Below are positions 1 through 9,990 of a stretch of 64,000 bases of DNA, piece after piece. The DNA is from Niastella sp. OAS944 (lineage in GTDB: Bacteria; Bacteroidota; Bacteroidia; Chitinophagales; Chitinophagaceae). The stretch lies in contig JANUBW010000007.1 in the NCBI GenBank assembly GCA_024809215.1, forward strand, positions 372,001 through 436,000, given 5' to 3'. Positions within the stretch are counted from its first letter, which is position 1, and each line of letters begins with the position of its first letter. The notes beneath the pieces are model-generated. The model was not told where the DNA came from, searched no databases, and saw nothing but the letters and a program-made list of their open reading frames with translations. Made by a program: the position numbers and the translations under genes.

Positions 1-401
1 GGACCATCCATGGCTTCAACGCCGCGTTGTATAAGCCAGTGTTTGGCAACATCGAAAAGCATATCGGCGGCTGACTGATCTTTAATACAGTCGAAGAAAC
101 CAATACCGCCAACGGGAAATTCATCGCCTTTGTTCTTATATTTTTTATTGGTAAAGGCGGCAATACGGCCTATGAGGTTTCCTTCGGAGTTATATAATAC
201 CCAACGTGTACATTCGCCAAAGCGGAAGGTCTTATTCTTTTCGGCACTGAACACTTCTTCTACATCTTTATCGAGGGGACGAATGTAGTTTGGGTTCGAC
301 CGGTTTAATTCAACATTGGCCCTGATGAAATCTTTGGCCAATACAGGTGTGGTAACTTCAGTTAATTGCATGTTCGGATATAAGGATGCCGCGTACTCCA
401 T
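1..401 (-). CDS. GNAT-family N-acetyltransferase-like protein, 3' end cut by window edge
   Basis: Reading the minus strand from an ATG at 401 (or a second in-frame ATG at 371) gives an uninterrupted frame of 133 codons that runs off the left edge, so only the N-terminal part is present. The visible protein begins MEYAASLYPNMQLTEV and contains WVLYNSEGNLIGRIAAF, followed by a conserved-looking GGIGFFDC segment. This resembles the N-terminal half of the larger (about 380-residue) Bacteroidota GNAT-like proteins related to YghO. The fold assignment is inferred from sequence resemblance; the acetyl-CoA loop is not visible and no substrate can be named. The gene is divergent from atpD with a 340-bp spacer. 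I could not choose between the two starts, and no clear TAnnTTTG box lies in front of either. Confidence 0.6.
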   Translation of the reverse strand, partial: MEYAASLYPNMQLTEVTTPVLAKDFIRANVELNRSNPNYIRPLDKDVEEVFSAEKNKTFRFGECTRWVLYNSEGNLIGRIAAFTNKKYKNKGDEFPVGGIGFFDCIKDQSAADMLFDVAKHWLIQRGVEAMDG

Positions 402-616
402 ATTCAAAGTACAAATAAAACGAAAAAGCATTAGAAATTGGTTCCCAGCATCCTGTTGCCTTAAACATATTAATAATACTATGTCGGGTTATATTATATA
501 AAAGTGTAACTTATGCCTGTTGTCCGTAAACCAGTGACCGGGATTTGGAATGCAATACCTCAAAACCGGTTTTTGCCACGTCTGGCCGTAGTTTCGAAAA
601 AATCTATTGCTATTAA

Positions 617-649
617 ATTGCAAAAATTTCCGCTGTTCACTTACCTTTG
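617..649 (+). promoter_or_regulatory. Bacteroidota-type promoter for atpD
   Basis: ATTG at 617-620 is followed after 21 nt by TACCTTTG at 642-649. This matches the Bacteroidota primary sigma factor consensus TTTG-N19-21-TAnnTTTG. The predicted transcript starts near 655 and gives atpD a leader of about 85 nt. Nothing else recognisable lies in the 402-741 spacer. Confidence 0.6.
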
Positions 650-714
650 CAGCCGAAATTAAAAATTTTGATTGAGAGCGCTGTTAAAGCGTTGTAAATC
701 AAAACCCTAATTAA

Positions 715-2241
<1,527 letters not shown>

Positions 2242-2247
2242 AATACC

Positions 2248-2322
2248 AATTAGCTAATTAGCTAATGTGCTAATTAGCTAGTCGAAACCCGGCACATTAG
2301 CACATTATCAAATAAGCACATT
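2248..2322. repeat. Octamer hairpin island between atpD and atpC
   Basis: The left arm (2248-2280) is built of 8-nt units of the type AATTAGCT and AATGTGCT. The right arm (2291-2322) contains reverse-complement units of the type CATTAGCA. The two arms can fold into an imperfect AT-rich hairpin inside the atpD-atpC transcript. It is a member of the octamer family described in the findings. Confidence 0.8.
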
Positions 2323-2580
2323 ATGAATTTAGAGATTTTAACTCCGGAAAAGAAGCTGTTTAGTGGTGAGGTGTTTGGCGTTCAACTGCCAGGTATAACC
2401 GGTTTGTTTGAAGTGCTTGACAAACACGCTCCACTGGTAAGTGCGCTGAAATCAGGTAGAGTAAAAGTGTTGAAAGATAAAAGCAATCACCTCGCTTTTT
2501 ACGAAATTCAGGGTGGTTTTGTAGAAGTGCTGAACGATAAAACTACCGTGCTGGTAGAAGGCGCTACCGTTGTTGGCTAG
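2323..2580 (+). CDS. atpC: F0F1 ATP synthase subunit epsilon (short form)
   Basis: This is the epsilon subunit of the F1 central stalk, which binds gamma and couples rotation to catalysis. The 85-residue product covers only the N-terminal beta-sandwich domain, beginning MNLEILTPEKKLFSGEV and containing PGITGLFEVLDKHAPLVSAL. The C-terminal helical hairpin of the 139-residue E. coli protein, which inhibits ATP hydrolysis there, is absent. Short epsilon subunits are typical of Bacteroidota, so this is probably not a truncation. The gene follows atpD by 81 bp with an octamer hairpin island between them and ends just before an intrinsic terminator. Confidence 0.96.
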   Translation: MNLEILTPEKKLFSGEVFGVQLPGITGLFEVLDKHAPLVSALKSGRVKVLKDKSNHLAFYEIQGGFVEVLNDKTTVLVEGATVVG

Positions 2581-2616
2581 TCTTCAAAAGAATACTTTCA
2601 GCTAGATCAATTATAT

Positions 2617-2647
2617 ATCTCCCGGCTTAGGTCGGGAGATTTTTTTT
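2617..2647 (+). terminator. Intrinsic terminator after atpC
   Basis: ATCTCCCG at 2617-2624 pairs with CGGGAGAT at 2633-2640 across an 8-nt loop, and a T-run at 2641-2647 follows directly. Confidence 0.9.
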
Positions 2648-2857
2648 GCCTATACCCGAACTATATTGTATGCCCGCTTATTTCCGGTTTCTGTCGGCGG
2701 CCCTCATTTTTAAGCATACAAAAAGACAGCTATCTCGCATAATCATGCATAATATGTTGTTAATGAGCTGGTTGTGACTTTGTTTTTATATGGCTAATAC
2801 TGTTTTGTCGTACATTCATTAGCGTTAACAATTACCATTTATCGTTAAAATTTATGT

Positions 2858-4393
2858 ATGAAAAAATGTACACTCTTTTTCATGGCCATATTCTTTTTGG
2901 CCAGTGCTTATGCCAGTAATGAACACCTAGTAGCGGTTTCCACCAGTGGAACTACTCAAGGGCCTATTGTTATGCTTAACCCGTGCACTAATATTCCCTT
3001 TCAGGTAACTTATTCAATTCCCAGCGGCTTTAATGCCGTGTCACGATTTGACTGGTATATAAATAATGTTTTTTATACTTCAACTACCAGTACGACCGGA
3101 GGCTACGGAGCTACAACTATACCGCTCAACGCCCCAACTGCCAGGGTTGTTTGTAAGGTGGTGTATGCAAACGGCAGCACACTTTCTGCTCCTGCTGCTT
3201 CAAATGAAGTGATTCTTGAAGCGAAGTTGAATCCTTATACATTAAGTGGCCCTTCTGTTGTAGATCTGGGAAATCAAACGGTCACTTACACACTGAATAA
3301 ACATACGGGCAATGACTATTACGTGTTGAATTCTGGTTCTTTTACCATAAACTGGGAGTTTCCTAGTGGCTGGTCATTAATTAGCACCAATGGGGGGACT
3401 GCCACTTTCCTAACCGATAATTATAGTGGGGGTGTAGTAAAAGCTGTTATTACTATAACCGGTTGTGGATATCAGGAGGCGTGTACACTGATAAATCCGA
3501 CAGTAAGCAGAAATTACCCGCCAGTTAGCTTTACCGATCCTTATGGAGGAAACGTTTGCTATAGCAATCCTACCGGAACATTTGCAATTAATCCCCAACC
3601 GGCGGCAGTTAGTTATACTTATACTATTCATCCATCCTATGGATCAGATATAAGTGGAGCTACATTTGCTGGCAGCGGTACACAAACGCTTACTACCACC
3701 GATGCTTCTGCTACTATCAATTTTAATACATCTTCTAATTTGGTTATTGACCTTGGAGTTAAGGCCAATTATGGAAATGGCGTTTCGGGGCCAGAAACAA
3801 AAAAGACGATAGGATTTTTGGTCCCGCTTGAGTGGCCTTCACAGAATATTTCGGTTGAATACCATTTGGGCGGCAGTGGATATCCTTGTAGTGGTTGGAT
3901 TCAGGTAGAGGCGCCCTGGGTGTCAGGTGCTACCTATTACTATTACCTGGATGGCTTTATGGTAGACCAGGGCCAAGGTATGAATATTACTGGTTTTGGA
4001 TACAACGGGGAAAGCGTATTGTCTGTTGTTGCATGGAACTCTTGTTCCTCTGCAGGTACCATTTACAAGGACCTAAGTTGTAGTGGTGGGATGGCAATGG
4101 TAAAAGCCAGCGATGCCAGCATTAGCCTGTACCCTAACCCTGCCATAAATGATGTTACCCTAACTGTGAAAGAATCTGGTAACAGTTCAACTGCTAAAGC
4201 GGGCAAAGGGTTGAAAGAAATCAAAGAGGTTAAACTGTTAGATAAATTCGGCGCGGTGAAGAAAATAACCAAATACCCAGCCGGTACAAAGAATGTGAGA
4301 TTATCATTAGGAACTTTACCATCTGATATATATGTTCTTGAAATTTCCGATGGCGTTAATAAAGTAATTAAACGCGTGTCGAAAAGTAAATAG
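2858..4393 (+). CDS. Secreted protein with T9SS type A sorting domain
   Basis: The 511-residue protein starts with a typical signal peptide (MKKCTLFFMAIFFLASAYA) and ends with a T9SS type A sorting domain of about 90 residues, containing SLYPNPAINDVTLTV and a lysine-rich end. Such proteins cross the inner membrane by Sec and the outer membrane through the type IX system, where the tail is normally removed. The middle is rich in Ser, Thr, Gly and Tyr and looks like repeated beta-sandwich (immunoglobulin or PKD-like) domains rather than an enzyme. I see no catalytic motif and do not assign a function beyond surface or secreted cargo. It is monocistronic: terminators lie on both sides and the next gene converges on it. 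Confidence 0.85.
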   Translation: MKKCTLFFMAIFFLASAYASNEHLVAVSTSGTTQGPIVMLNPCTNIPFQVTYSIPSGFNAVSRFDWYINNVFYTSTTSTTGGYGATTIPLNAPTARVVCKVVYANGSTLSAPAASNEVILEAKLNPYTLSGPSVVDLGNQTVTYTLNKHTGNDYYVLNSGSFTINWEFPSGWSLISTNGGTATFLTDNYSGGVVKAVITITGCGYQEACTLINPTVSRNYPPVSFTDPYGGNVCYSNPTGTFAINPQPAAVSYTYTIHPSYGSDISGATFAGSGTQTLTTTDASATINFNTSSNLVIDLGVKANYGNGVSGPETKKTIGFLVPLEWPSQNISVEYHLGGSGYPCSGWIQVEAPWVSGATYYYYLDGFMVDQGQGMNITGFGYNGESVLSVVAWNSCSSAGTIYKDLSCSGGMAMVKASDASISLYPNPAINDVTLTVKESGNSSTAKAGKGLKEIKEVKLLDKFGAVKKITKYPAGTKNVRLSLGTLPSDIYVLEISDGVNKVIKRVSKSK

Positions 4394-4422
4394 CAAAGGT
4401 GTAACATAATGCCTTAACAAAA

Positions 4423-4449
4423 AAAGATCTCCCACCCTGGGAGATCTTT
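4423..4449. terminator. Bidirectional intrinsic terminator
   Basis: AAAGATCTCCC at 4423-4433 pairs perfectly with GGGAGATCTTT at 4439-4449 across a 5-nt loop. An A-run on the left makes it a terminator for the minus-strand gene ending at 4480 as well as for the plus-strand gene ending at 4393. Confidence 0.85.
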
Positions 4450-4479
4450 GCTTAATATAACTGTAAATCAGGCTGTGTA

Positions 4480-5553
4480 TTATGAATGACGGCTAAGGGC
4501 TTGTTTGCCTAGCCAAATATCATATAGCAAATCAGATTTATCGGCGCCGGGTTCAAGCTGTACTTCAGCAGGTATAACCGTTTGGCTGTTCTTTTGTGTG
4601 TGCCAGGTAATACCGGCTGCAGCCAGAAAATGATCGGCGTTTGCATTAGTGGTTAATCTCGATGCCTCATACAATGGCAATGCCCGATGACCAACCAGCG
4701 ACAGATCTCCCCGCCAAACATTCAGCAATTGCGGCAGCTCATCGAGGCTGGTTTTGCGCAGGAACATTCCGAATTTACTTACCGGTGCGCCATTCTTCTT
4801 TTTTGCAGCATCCTGTATAAGCGTGTTGAACTTATACAAGTTGAATATACGGTAACCGCGTCCGGTGCGAAGTGTAGTGAACAATACAGGTCCGCCGGTA
4901 TTGTATTTAACCGCCAGCGCTATTAACAGCATAACAGGCCCAAGTGTTAGCAACAGGGTAGAGGAGATGGCTACATCGAGCCCTCTTTTTAGCAATGCCC
5001 TAACAGTGGGGTAGGTGCGAAAAGCTGTTTCTACCTTGCAGGCTTCGGGTTGTTGCAGGTGCTTTTGTTTCATCTTCTTAAGGAAGCTCACTTTGCGCTG
5101 CAGATTGTTGGCCGAAAATTCATTCAGTACAATTAGATCATCGATAAACTCATATCTTTTAAAGCGCTCCAGTTCCTCTTGCGGCAGTCCGCTTACCTCA
5201 ACGATAAATGGAACGTCGGCCATTATTTTATGCGCATATATGAATTTATGAAGTTCTACCAGGTGTTCGGTACCCTGGGTAGCTTCTGCAATGATCATAT
5301 CGGGGATGGTAATGGCATCCTGCTTTTTCAATAAACGCTTTAGAGCAAATAATGCATCGCCGGTTGAAATGCTGGTATAGCCAAACTCAAATGCGTTTGT
5401 AAGTTTTGCTGAGTTATGGGCCTGGATGCCTATATAAAAGAACTGCAGCTTTGTAATATCAGTTGGCTCATTTTCCGCTACAGGCAAACTATAACGTTTG
5501 TATGTATCAAGGATCTTTTTCGTAGGTAGAATTGCTAAATCCATAGAAGACAA
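4480..5553 (-). CDS. Sugar-1-phosphate transferase with N-terminal receiver-like domain
   Basis: The C-terminal half of this 357-residue protein is a bacterial sugar transferase (PglC/WcaJ family), which moves a phospho-sugar onto undecaprenyl phosphate to start a surface polysaccharide. It has one membrane segment (VAISSTLLLTLGPVMLLIAL), the DE catalytic dyad in SLDELPQLLNVWRGDLSLVG, and a basic region following it. Deviations: the usual KFRTM block reads LYKFNTL, and the usual GPRP reads GHRALP. Residues about 35-170 look like a CheY-fold domain with no phosphorylatable aspartate (DMIIAEA where the Asp-bearing strand should be), that is, a pseudoreceiver. It follows an orphan response regulator by 35 bp in the same direction. 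A regulatory link between the two is inferred from fold and position only. Confidence 0.8.
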   Translation of the reverse strand: MSSMDLAILPTKKILDTYKRYSLPVAENEPTDITKLQFFYIGIQAHNSAKLTNAFEFGYTSISTGDALFALKRLLKKQDAITIPDMIIAEATQGTEHLVELHKFIYAHKIMADVPFIVEVSGLPQEELERFKRYEFIDDLIVLNEFSANNLQRKVSFLKKMKQKHLQQPEACKVETAFRTYPTVRALLKRGLDVAISSTLLLTLGPVMLLIALAVKYNTGGPVLFTTLRTGRGYRIFNLYKFNTLIQDAAKKKNGAPVSKFGMFLRKTSLDELPQLLNVWRGDLSLVGHRALPLYEASRLTTNANADHFLAAAGITWHTQKNSQTVIPAEVQLEPGADKSDLLYDIWLGKQALSRHS

Positions 5554-5588
5554 TTTAATTGATCAATTCCGGCAAAGCCGGTTTTCCC

Positions 5589-5981
5589 TTAGTTCACCTT
5601 CGAAACCGGTACAACCCTGCTCATTATCTTTTGAACTGTTTCGTTTAATTCAAGCGGATTAAATGGCTTCTTATAAAAATCTGAAACTCCATATTTCAGA
5701 CATTTTGCAGCGATAACATCTTTATCGAGCGACGACAATACCACCATGGGTATATCGCGGTAAATAGCGCTCGATGAAAACTCTTCGATCAGTTCCCAGT
5801 CCTGCATATCGGGTAACTGTGGGTCTACAATGATTAGGTCGGGCAGGTTCTTTTTTGCTAACCAGAACATGGCTGAACAGGCATCGGGGGCAGTAACAAC
5901 CTGATAGTCTTTTCCCAGTACCGTATGTAGTAAAAACCTGATCGCTTTACTGTCGTCAATAGCCAGAATACATCTCTTCAT
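5589..5981 (-). CDS. Single-domain response regulator
   Basis: This 130-residue CheY-like receiver has no output domain. The acidic pocket is at D9-D10, the phospho-acceptor is D53 (LIIVDPQLPDM), the switch Ser lies in VVLSSLD and the conserved Lys is K105 in KKPF. All catalytic residues are present, so it should be phosphorylated by a histidine kinase encoded elsewhere. It lies 35 bp upstream of the pseudoreceiver sugar transferase and probably forms an operon with it, suggesting control of exopolysaccharide synthesis (inference). The ATG at 5981 starts directly at the first beta strand, as expected. Confidence 0.92.
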   Translation of the reverse strand: MKRCILAIDDSKAIRFLLHTVLGKDYQVVTAPDACSAMFWLAKKNLPDLIIVDPQLPDMQDWELIEEFSSSAIYRDIPMVVLSSLDKDVIAAKCLKYGVSDFYKKPFNPLELNETVQKIMSRVVPVSKVN

Positions 5982-6508
5982 TTCCGTACATTAAGTGCTG
6001 AAAACATTTTATCGTTTTCCGATAAGACACAAGGATGCGTTCGGTTCGCACAGGCATTGGAATATTACTTCCGGAACAGACCATTGGCTGTTGGGAATGA
6101 TATCACAAATTGGTACAAAACGGCTTTACAGGATTGTTAGATTAACTTTCTATAAGTGTTAACCAGTTGGGGGGATTTTCCAGGGATTTGTGGTTGTTGG
6201 TAAGCTCGTAAATCTTCGGTCTTCAATGGATAGGCACAATAAAAGTAATAACAAAAGCTAATAATTGCAATACCCGCCAGCACGTAGGAAAAAAATATAT
6301 ATAAATGCTTAGTTATAAGGCGTTCGCTAAGTGCTGATTATGTAACAGTTTGATTATTAGCAGTATTTATCCACATAGACTGCTATGTCGTATCTTACTG
6401 ATTAATAGTTGAATAGTTACCCCGGTATTAGTAACATCTTAACACCAAGTAAGTTCGCTTGCTTGTATTTTCGTCAATGTGCTAATTTGCATATTAATTT
6501 AAGATCGT
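5982..6508. other. Intergenic region between divergent genes
   Basis: This 527-bp spacer has no convincing coding frame. TATTTTCG at 6466-6473 resembles a -7 element for the plus-strand gene at 6509, without a clear TTTG partner. Short inverted repeats (CTTAG at about 6308 with CTAAG at about 6328; CATAG with CTATG near 6375-6386) are the only other structure seen. No box was recognised for the response regulator. Confidence 0.4.
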
Positions 6509-7072
6509 ATGAAAAAATATTTACTGACCACCTGTTTGTTAGCCATGTTTTCTGTTGTAGCTGTTGCCCAGGACGAGCAGGAACCTGAGAGCAAGGGCTT
6601 TGATAAAAATAAACTGTTCTTTGGCGGTAATTTTGGTTTGGGCTTTGGGAATGTGTCAACGCTTGTAAATGTATCGCCGCAGATAGGCTACCGCTTCAAT
6701 CGTTATTTGGCTGCCGGCGCCGGTATTAATTTTATTTACAGCAGCAATAAGTACGAGTGGTTAGATTATAAAGAACAATATGGCGTAGCCGGGTTGAATA
6801 TCTTTGGCCGGGTGTATCCTATTGAATATATCTTTTTTCAATTACAGCCAGAGGCGAATTATACCTGGGGTAAACAAAAATCATTAAGCTCAGATGCTGA
6901 GTATACGCTCGACAGTAAAGTAGTTCCTTCTTTAATAGGCGGAGTTGGTGCTGCCATCCCGGCGGGCAGGGGATATTTTATCGTAAGCGCTAATTACGAT
7001 CTGTTGCAAAATGAGCGCAGCCCTTATGGCAGCCGTGCATTTTTCAACTTTGGTTATAATATTGGATTCTAA
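6509..7072 (+). CDS. Outer-membrane beta-barrel protein
   Basis: The 187-residue protein has an N-terminal signal peptide cut after AVAQ, followed by alternating aromatic/hydrophobic strands such as KLFFGGNFGLGFGNVST and PQIGYRFNRYLAAGAGINF. It ends in FNFGYNIGF; the terminal Phe is the usual outer-membrane barrel signature. It resembles the small porin-like, OmpA-barrel-type proteins frequent in Bacteroidota, predicted to have about eight strands. No ligand can be deduced. It is transcribed alone; the downstream octamer hairpin island separates it from the converging LOG-type gene. Confidence 0.8.
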   Translation: MKKYLLTTCLLAMFSVVAVAQDEQEPESKGFDKNKLFFGGNFGLGFGNVSTLVNVSPQIGYRFNRYLAAGAGINFIYSSNKYEWLDYKEQYGVAGLNIFGRVYPIEYIFFQLQPEANYTWGKQKSLSSDAEYTLDSKVVPSLIGGVGAAIPAGRGYFIVSANYDLLQNERSPYGSRAFFNFGYNIGF

Positions 7073-7074
7073 GC

Positions 7075-7176
7075 ATAATGTGCTGATATACTAATGTGCC
7101 AATATGCTAACATCCTTCAATAGATCATTAATAAACAGGATTAGCATATTAGCACATTAGCAAATTAGCCTATTAG
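7075..7176. repeat. Octamer hairpin island between convergent genes
   Basis: Left arm 7075-7110 has 8-nt units such as AATGTGCT; right arm 7141-7176 has four near-identical units, ATTAGCAT then ATTAGCAC and two more. The arms are largely reverse complements and could act as a bidirectional terminator here. Confidence 0.85.
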
Positions 7177-7177
7177 G

Positions 7178-7717
7178 TTACCCGATCTTATTAAATATCT
7201 CTACCGGCGTTTCACAAAAAATGATTCTTTCTTCTATCGCCTCATAAAGAAAATCTTCTTTTTTCATGTGATGCATATGCAGCCGAAGGTGATTATAGAA
7301 ACCTTCGCTATTTAACATGTATATTTTCTTGTCGTGGATCTTTAGTTGATTCCAGGTAAGCATTTCAAACAACTCGTCGAGGGTACCAAAACCGCCAGGC
7401 ATTACAATGGCCGCATCGCACATTTCATACATCATCTTTTTTCGCGTATGCATATCTGGCACAACAAACAGTTCGGTAAGCCCTTCATGCTGAGCTTCCC
7501 ATTCTATTAATATTTTAGGAATTACGCCCATTACCTTGCCGCCATTGGCCAGCACCGAATCGGCAATGGCGCCCATTAAACCTTTATTACCGCCACCATA
7601 TACCATGCGCAGGTTCAACATGGCAATCAGCTTGCCGAGTTCTGTTGCATGCTTCATATACAAAGGATTCCGTCCGGTCTTTGAACCGCAAAAAACTGCT
7701 ACCGATTCTATCTTCAT
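7178..7717 (-). CDS. LOG-family (TIGR00730) nucleoside monophosphate phosphoribohydrolase
   Basis: This 179-residue Rossmann-fold protein belongs to the LOG/YvdD family, which hydrolyses nucleoside 5'-monophosphates to free base and ribose 5-phosphate (cytokinin-activating in plants; purine nucleotide turnover in bacteria). It carries the family motifs VYGGGNKGLMGAIAD and PGGFGTLDELFEM. The start is placed at the ATG at 7717 (MKIESVAVFCGS), which begins at the first beta strand. A TTG eight codons upstream is possible but adds only residues not typical of the family. It is divergent from the symporter and convergent with the barrel protein. The true substrate is unknown. Confidence 0.9.
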   Translation of the reverse strand: MKIESVAVFCGSKTGRNPLYMKHATELGKLIAMLNLRMVYGGGNKGLMGAIADSVLANGGKVMGVIPKILIEWEAQHEGLTELFVVPDMHTRKKMMYEMCDAAIVMPGGFGTLDELFEMLTWNQLKIHDKKIYMLNSEGFYNHLRLHMHHMKKEDFLYEAIEERIIFCETPVEIFNKIG

Positions 7718-7979
7718 GCTCGCTGTTTTTAATAGGGACAAATATTGTTAAAAAAATGTCCGTTGGGCTCTAAGATAAATGGATTATCAGCAATAGTAAA
7801 ACACAATTTTGTTACCTTCAGACCCTAGGTTTGAATGGATGAGCGCTTTGAGGTTTAGTGCATTATGCCTGTTTAAAAAGGCAAATGGGTAATAACGAAC
7901 AGCGCAAACTATCTCCTGGTCAGGCTTTTAGGCTTTTGAACTTATCCGACTTTATTGAACCGTTTAATCAACGTTAATT

Positions 7980-9506
7980 ATGTCTGCATCCCTGTTATTC
8001 TCTTTTGTGATCGGGTATTTCGTGTTGTTGCTGGTTGTTGCGTACTTCACTTCCCGTAATTCAAACAACGATTCGTTTTTTATTGGTAACCGCAACTCAA
8101 ACTGGATGCTGGTGGCATTTGGTATGGTGGGCACATCGCTGAGTGGGGTAACCTTTGTTTCGGTGCCAGGTACGGTGGGCGATTACGCCGGCAGCTTACA
8201 TAATGGGTTCGCATACTTTCAGGTAGTGATCGGCTATTTTTTTGGTTACCTGGTGGTGGCCTTTGTATTGTTACCGCTGTATTATAAAATGAACCTTACT
8301 TCTATTTACAATTACCTGCAAAAGCGGTTCGGCACCATTGCTTATAAAACAGGCGCGTTGTTCTTTATTATCTCCCGTACAGTTGGCGCCACAGCCCGTT
8401 TGTACCTGGTGATATTTGTTCTGCAGGAATTTATTTTGAAAAGCTTTGGAGTGCCATTTGTTGTAACAGCCCTCATTATTTTATTAATGATCCTGCTGTA
8501 TACTTTCGAAGGCGGGGTTAAGACCATTGTATATACCGACACATTGCAAACTTCTTTAATGCTGGTGGGGCTTGTAGTATCAGTTGTTTATATTTTAAAT
8601 AACCTGAACCTGTCGGTAGGCGATGCCATGCGAACATTGACCGACCAGGGCTATACAAATATCTTTAACACCGATCCCAAAAGCGGCGGGTTCTTTCTAA
8701 AACAAATAATAGGAGGCATGTTCATCACCATTTCCATGTTTGGCCTCGATCAGGAAATGATGCAGAAGAATATTAGTGTAAAGACCTTAAAAGATTCGCA
8801 GAAGAATATGATAACCTTTAACCTGGTAAGCGCCGGTGTTAACTTTTTATTCCTGCTGCTGGGTGGTTTGTTATACCTATATGCATTGAACCATGGGGCT
8901 GAATATGCGCAGGCTGCGGGTGGAAAAATGCAATTGTTGAGCGGCGATAAGAATATTATGGGCGATGAGCTGTTTCCTACCATGGCTTTACAATTTATGC
9001 CCCAGGCCATATCTATCATATTTATCATTGCCCTTATTAGTGCCTTATTTCCCAGTGCCGATGGTGCATTGACCGCGTTGACCTCTTCTTTTTGTATAGA
9101 TATACTGGGTTTAAAACGACGCGATGACCTGAATGAAAAGCAACAGAAAAAGATCAGGTTAACGGTTCACCTCTCGTTTACGGTTATATTTCTTGCCTGT
9201 ATTATGATATTTTACCGCATAGGCGACCGGAGTATTATAGATAAAATACTTAAGCTGGCCGGGTATACTTACGGGCCGTTGCTGGGGCTTTTCGCGTTTG
9301 GTATCCTCAGCAAAAGAGCATTGCCATCGACCCTGATGATCACTTTTATTTGTTTGGCTGCACCTGTTATATGTTATTTTCTGAGTCAAAACTCAGAAAA
9401 ATGGTTCGGCGGCTACCAGATAGGTATTGAGCTGCTTATCATAAACGGCTTACTAACGTACCTTGGTTTACTAAGTATCTCAAAAAAAGCAGAGCTGGCG
9501 CAATAA
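7980..9506 (+). CDS. Sodium:solute symporter family transporter
   Basis: This 508-residue polytopic inner-membrane protein of the SSS family (APC fold) imports a solute with sodium. About 13 hydrophobic segments are visible. Family features include an N-terminal segment ending DSFFIGNRNSNWMLVAFGMVGTSLSGVTF, with the unwound first helix, and the SADGALTALTSSF region corresponding to the sodium-site helix. The solute (sugar, proline, sialic acid or other) cannot be read from the sequence. The 262-bp leader holds TAGGTTTG at 7826-7833, a possible -7 box whose nearest TTTG is too close, and a GCCT...AGGC hairpin near 7868-7883. A strong bidirectional hairpin ends the unit. Confidence 0.92.
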   Translation: MSASLLFSFVIGYFVLLLVVAYFTSRNSNNDSFFIGNRNSNWMLVAFGMVGTSLSGVTFVSVPGTVGDYAGSLHNGFAYFQVVIGYFFGYLVVAFVLLPLYYKMNLTSIYNYLQKRFGTIAYKTGALFFIISRTVGATARLYLVIFVLQEFILKSFGVPFVVTALIILLMILLYTFEGGVKTIVYTDTLQTSLMLVGLVVSVVYILNNLNLSVGDAMRTLTDQGYTNIFNTDPKSGGFFLKQIIGGMFITISMFGLDQEMMQKNISVKTLKDSQKNMITFNLVSAGVNFLFLLLGGLLYLYALNHGAEYAQAAGGKMQLLSGDKNIMGDELFPTMALQFMPQAISIIFIIALISALFPSADGALTALTSSFCIDILGLKRRDDLNEKQQKKIRLTVHLSFTVIFLACIMIFYRIGDRSIIDKILKLAGYTYGPLLGLFAFGILSKRALPSTLMITFICLAAPVICYFLSQNSEKWFGGYQIGIELLIINGLLTYLGLLSISKKAELAQ

Positions 9507-9525
9507 CGATAAAGAGATATTAATT

Positions 9526-9564
9526 AATAAGTGTGGCACACCTCGAAAGTGTGCCACACTTATT
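9526..9564. terminator. Perfect 16-bp hairpin terminator
   Basis: AATAAGTGTGGCACAC at 9526-9541 pairs perfectly with its complement at 9549-9564 across a 7-nt loop. It lies 20 bp after the symporter stop. The T-run is weak (ATTG), so termination may rely on stem strength. Confidence 0.7.
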
Positions 9565-9788
9565 GTATGGTGTTGCAGAAAAATTTTCATTCCAGCTATG
9601 TACTCATAGGATCAAAAAAATAAACGGCTCATAAACTAAAACTTTATTTCGCCCGTTTAATAGCTACCAACGCAATTACCGTTGTACAGTAAACGAAGAA
9701 GATGTTCTTAATACAATCTGCGAGCACCCTGAGTAAGTGATAGCAATTACCACTAAAGATATTTACGATAGCTGGAGTGTTTAGTCTG

Positions 9789-9837
9789 AGGTCGGGAGGC
9801 CATTTTTTGAAGGTGAATGGATTTCTGACTCCCGACC
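9789..9837. repeat. Inverted repeat in the 9565-9990 spacer
   Basis: GGTCGGGAG at 9790-9798 pairs with CTCCCGACC at 9829-9837, with a 30-nt loop. Function unknown. The rest of this 426-bp spacer holds the tandem-unit island described next and a -7 box. Confidence 0.5.
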
Positions 9838-9851
9838 GAGGGCTAAGCAAG

Positions 9852-9966
9852 AATAATGTGATAATGAGATAATGTGCTAATGTGATAATGGAATACAGCA
9901 CCAGGCCATCAACTTTTCAACTACCTAGTCAACTCGTTAACCTGTTAACTCGTCAACCAGTTAACC
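9852..9966. repeat. Two adjacent octamer arrays without mirrored arms
   Basis: 9852-9890 consists of 8-nt units ATAATGTG/ATAATGAG and ends in the conserved flank GATAATGGAATACAG (9884-9898). 9908-9966 is a second, unrelated octamer array with units like GTTAACCT and GTTAACTC. Both belong to the tandem-unit islands in the findings. Confidence 0.75.
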
Positions 9967-9974
9967 TATTTTTG
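9967..9974 (+). promoter_or_regulatory. -7 promoter element for the O-methyltransferase operon
   Basis: TATTTTTG matches TAnnTTTG and ends 16 nt before the TTG start at 9991. No clear -33 TTTG is seen. Confidence 0.5.
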
Positions 9975-9990
9975 CCAAAATTTAAACATT

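Noticed and set aside
316..501. A 61-codon plus-strand frame at the left edge
   Set aside because: It overlaps the acetyltransferase-like gene on the other strand and shows no coding character.
7826..7833. TAGGTTTG as the symporter promoter
   Set aside because: The only nearby TTTG is 14 nt upstream instead of 19-21, and the leader would be about 140 nt; kept only as a note in the gene entry.
9644..9901. An 85-codon minus-strand open frame in the spacer before the O-methyltransferase
   Set aside because: It is read through the inverted repeat and an octamer array, has no domain pattern and no promoter box.
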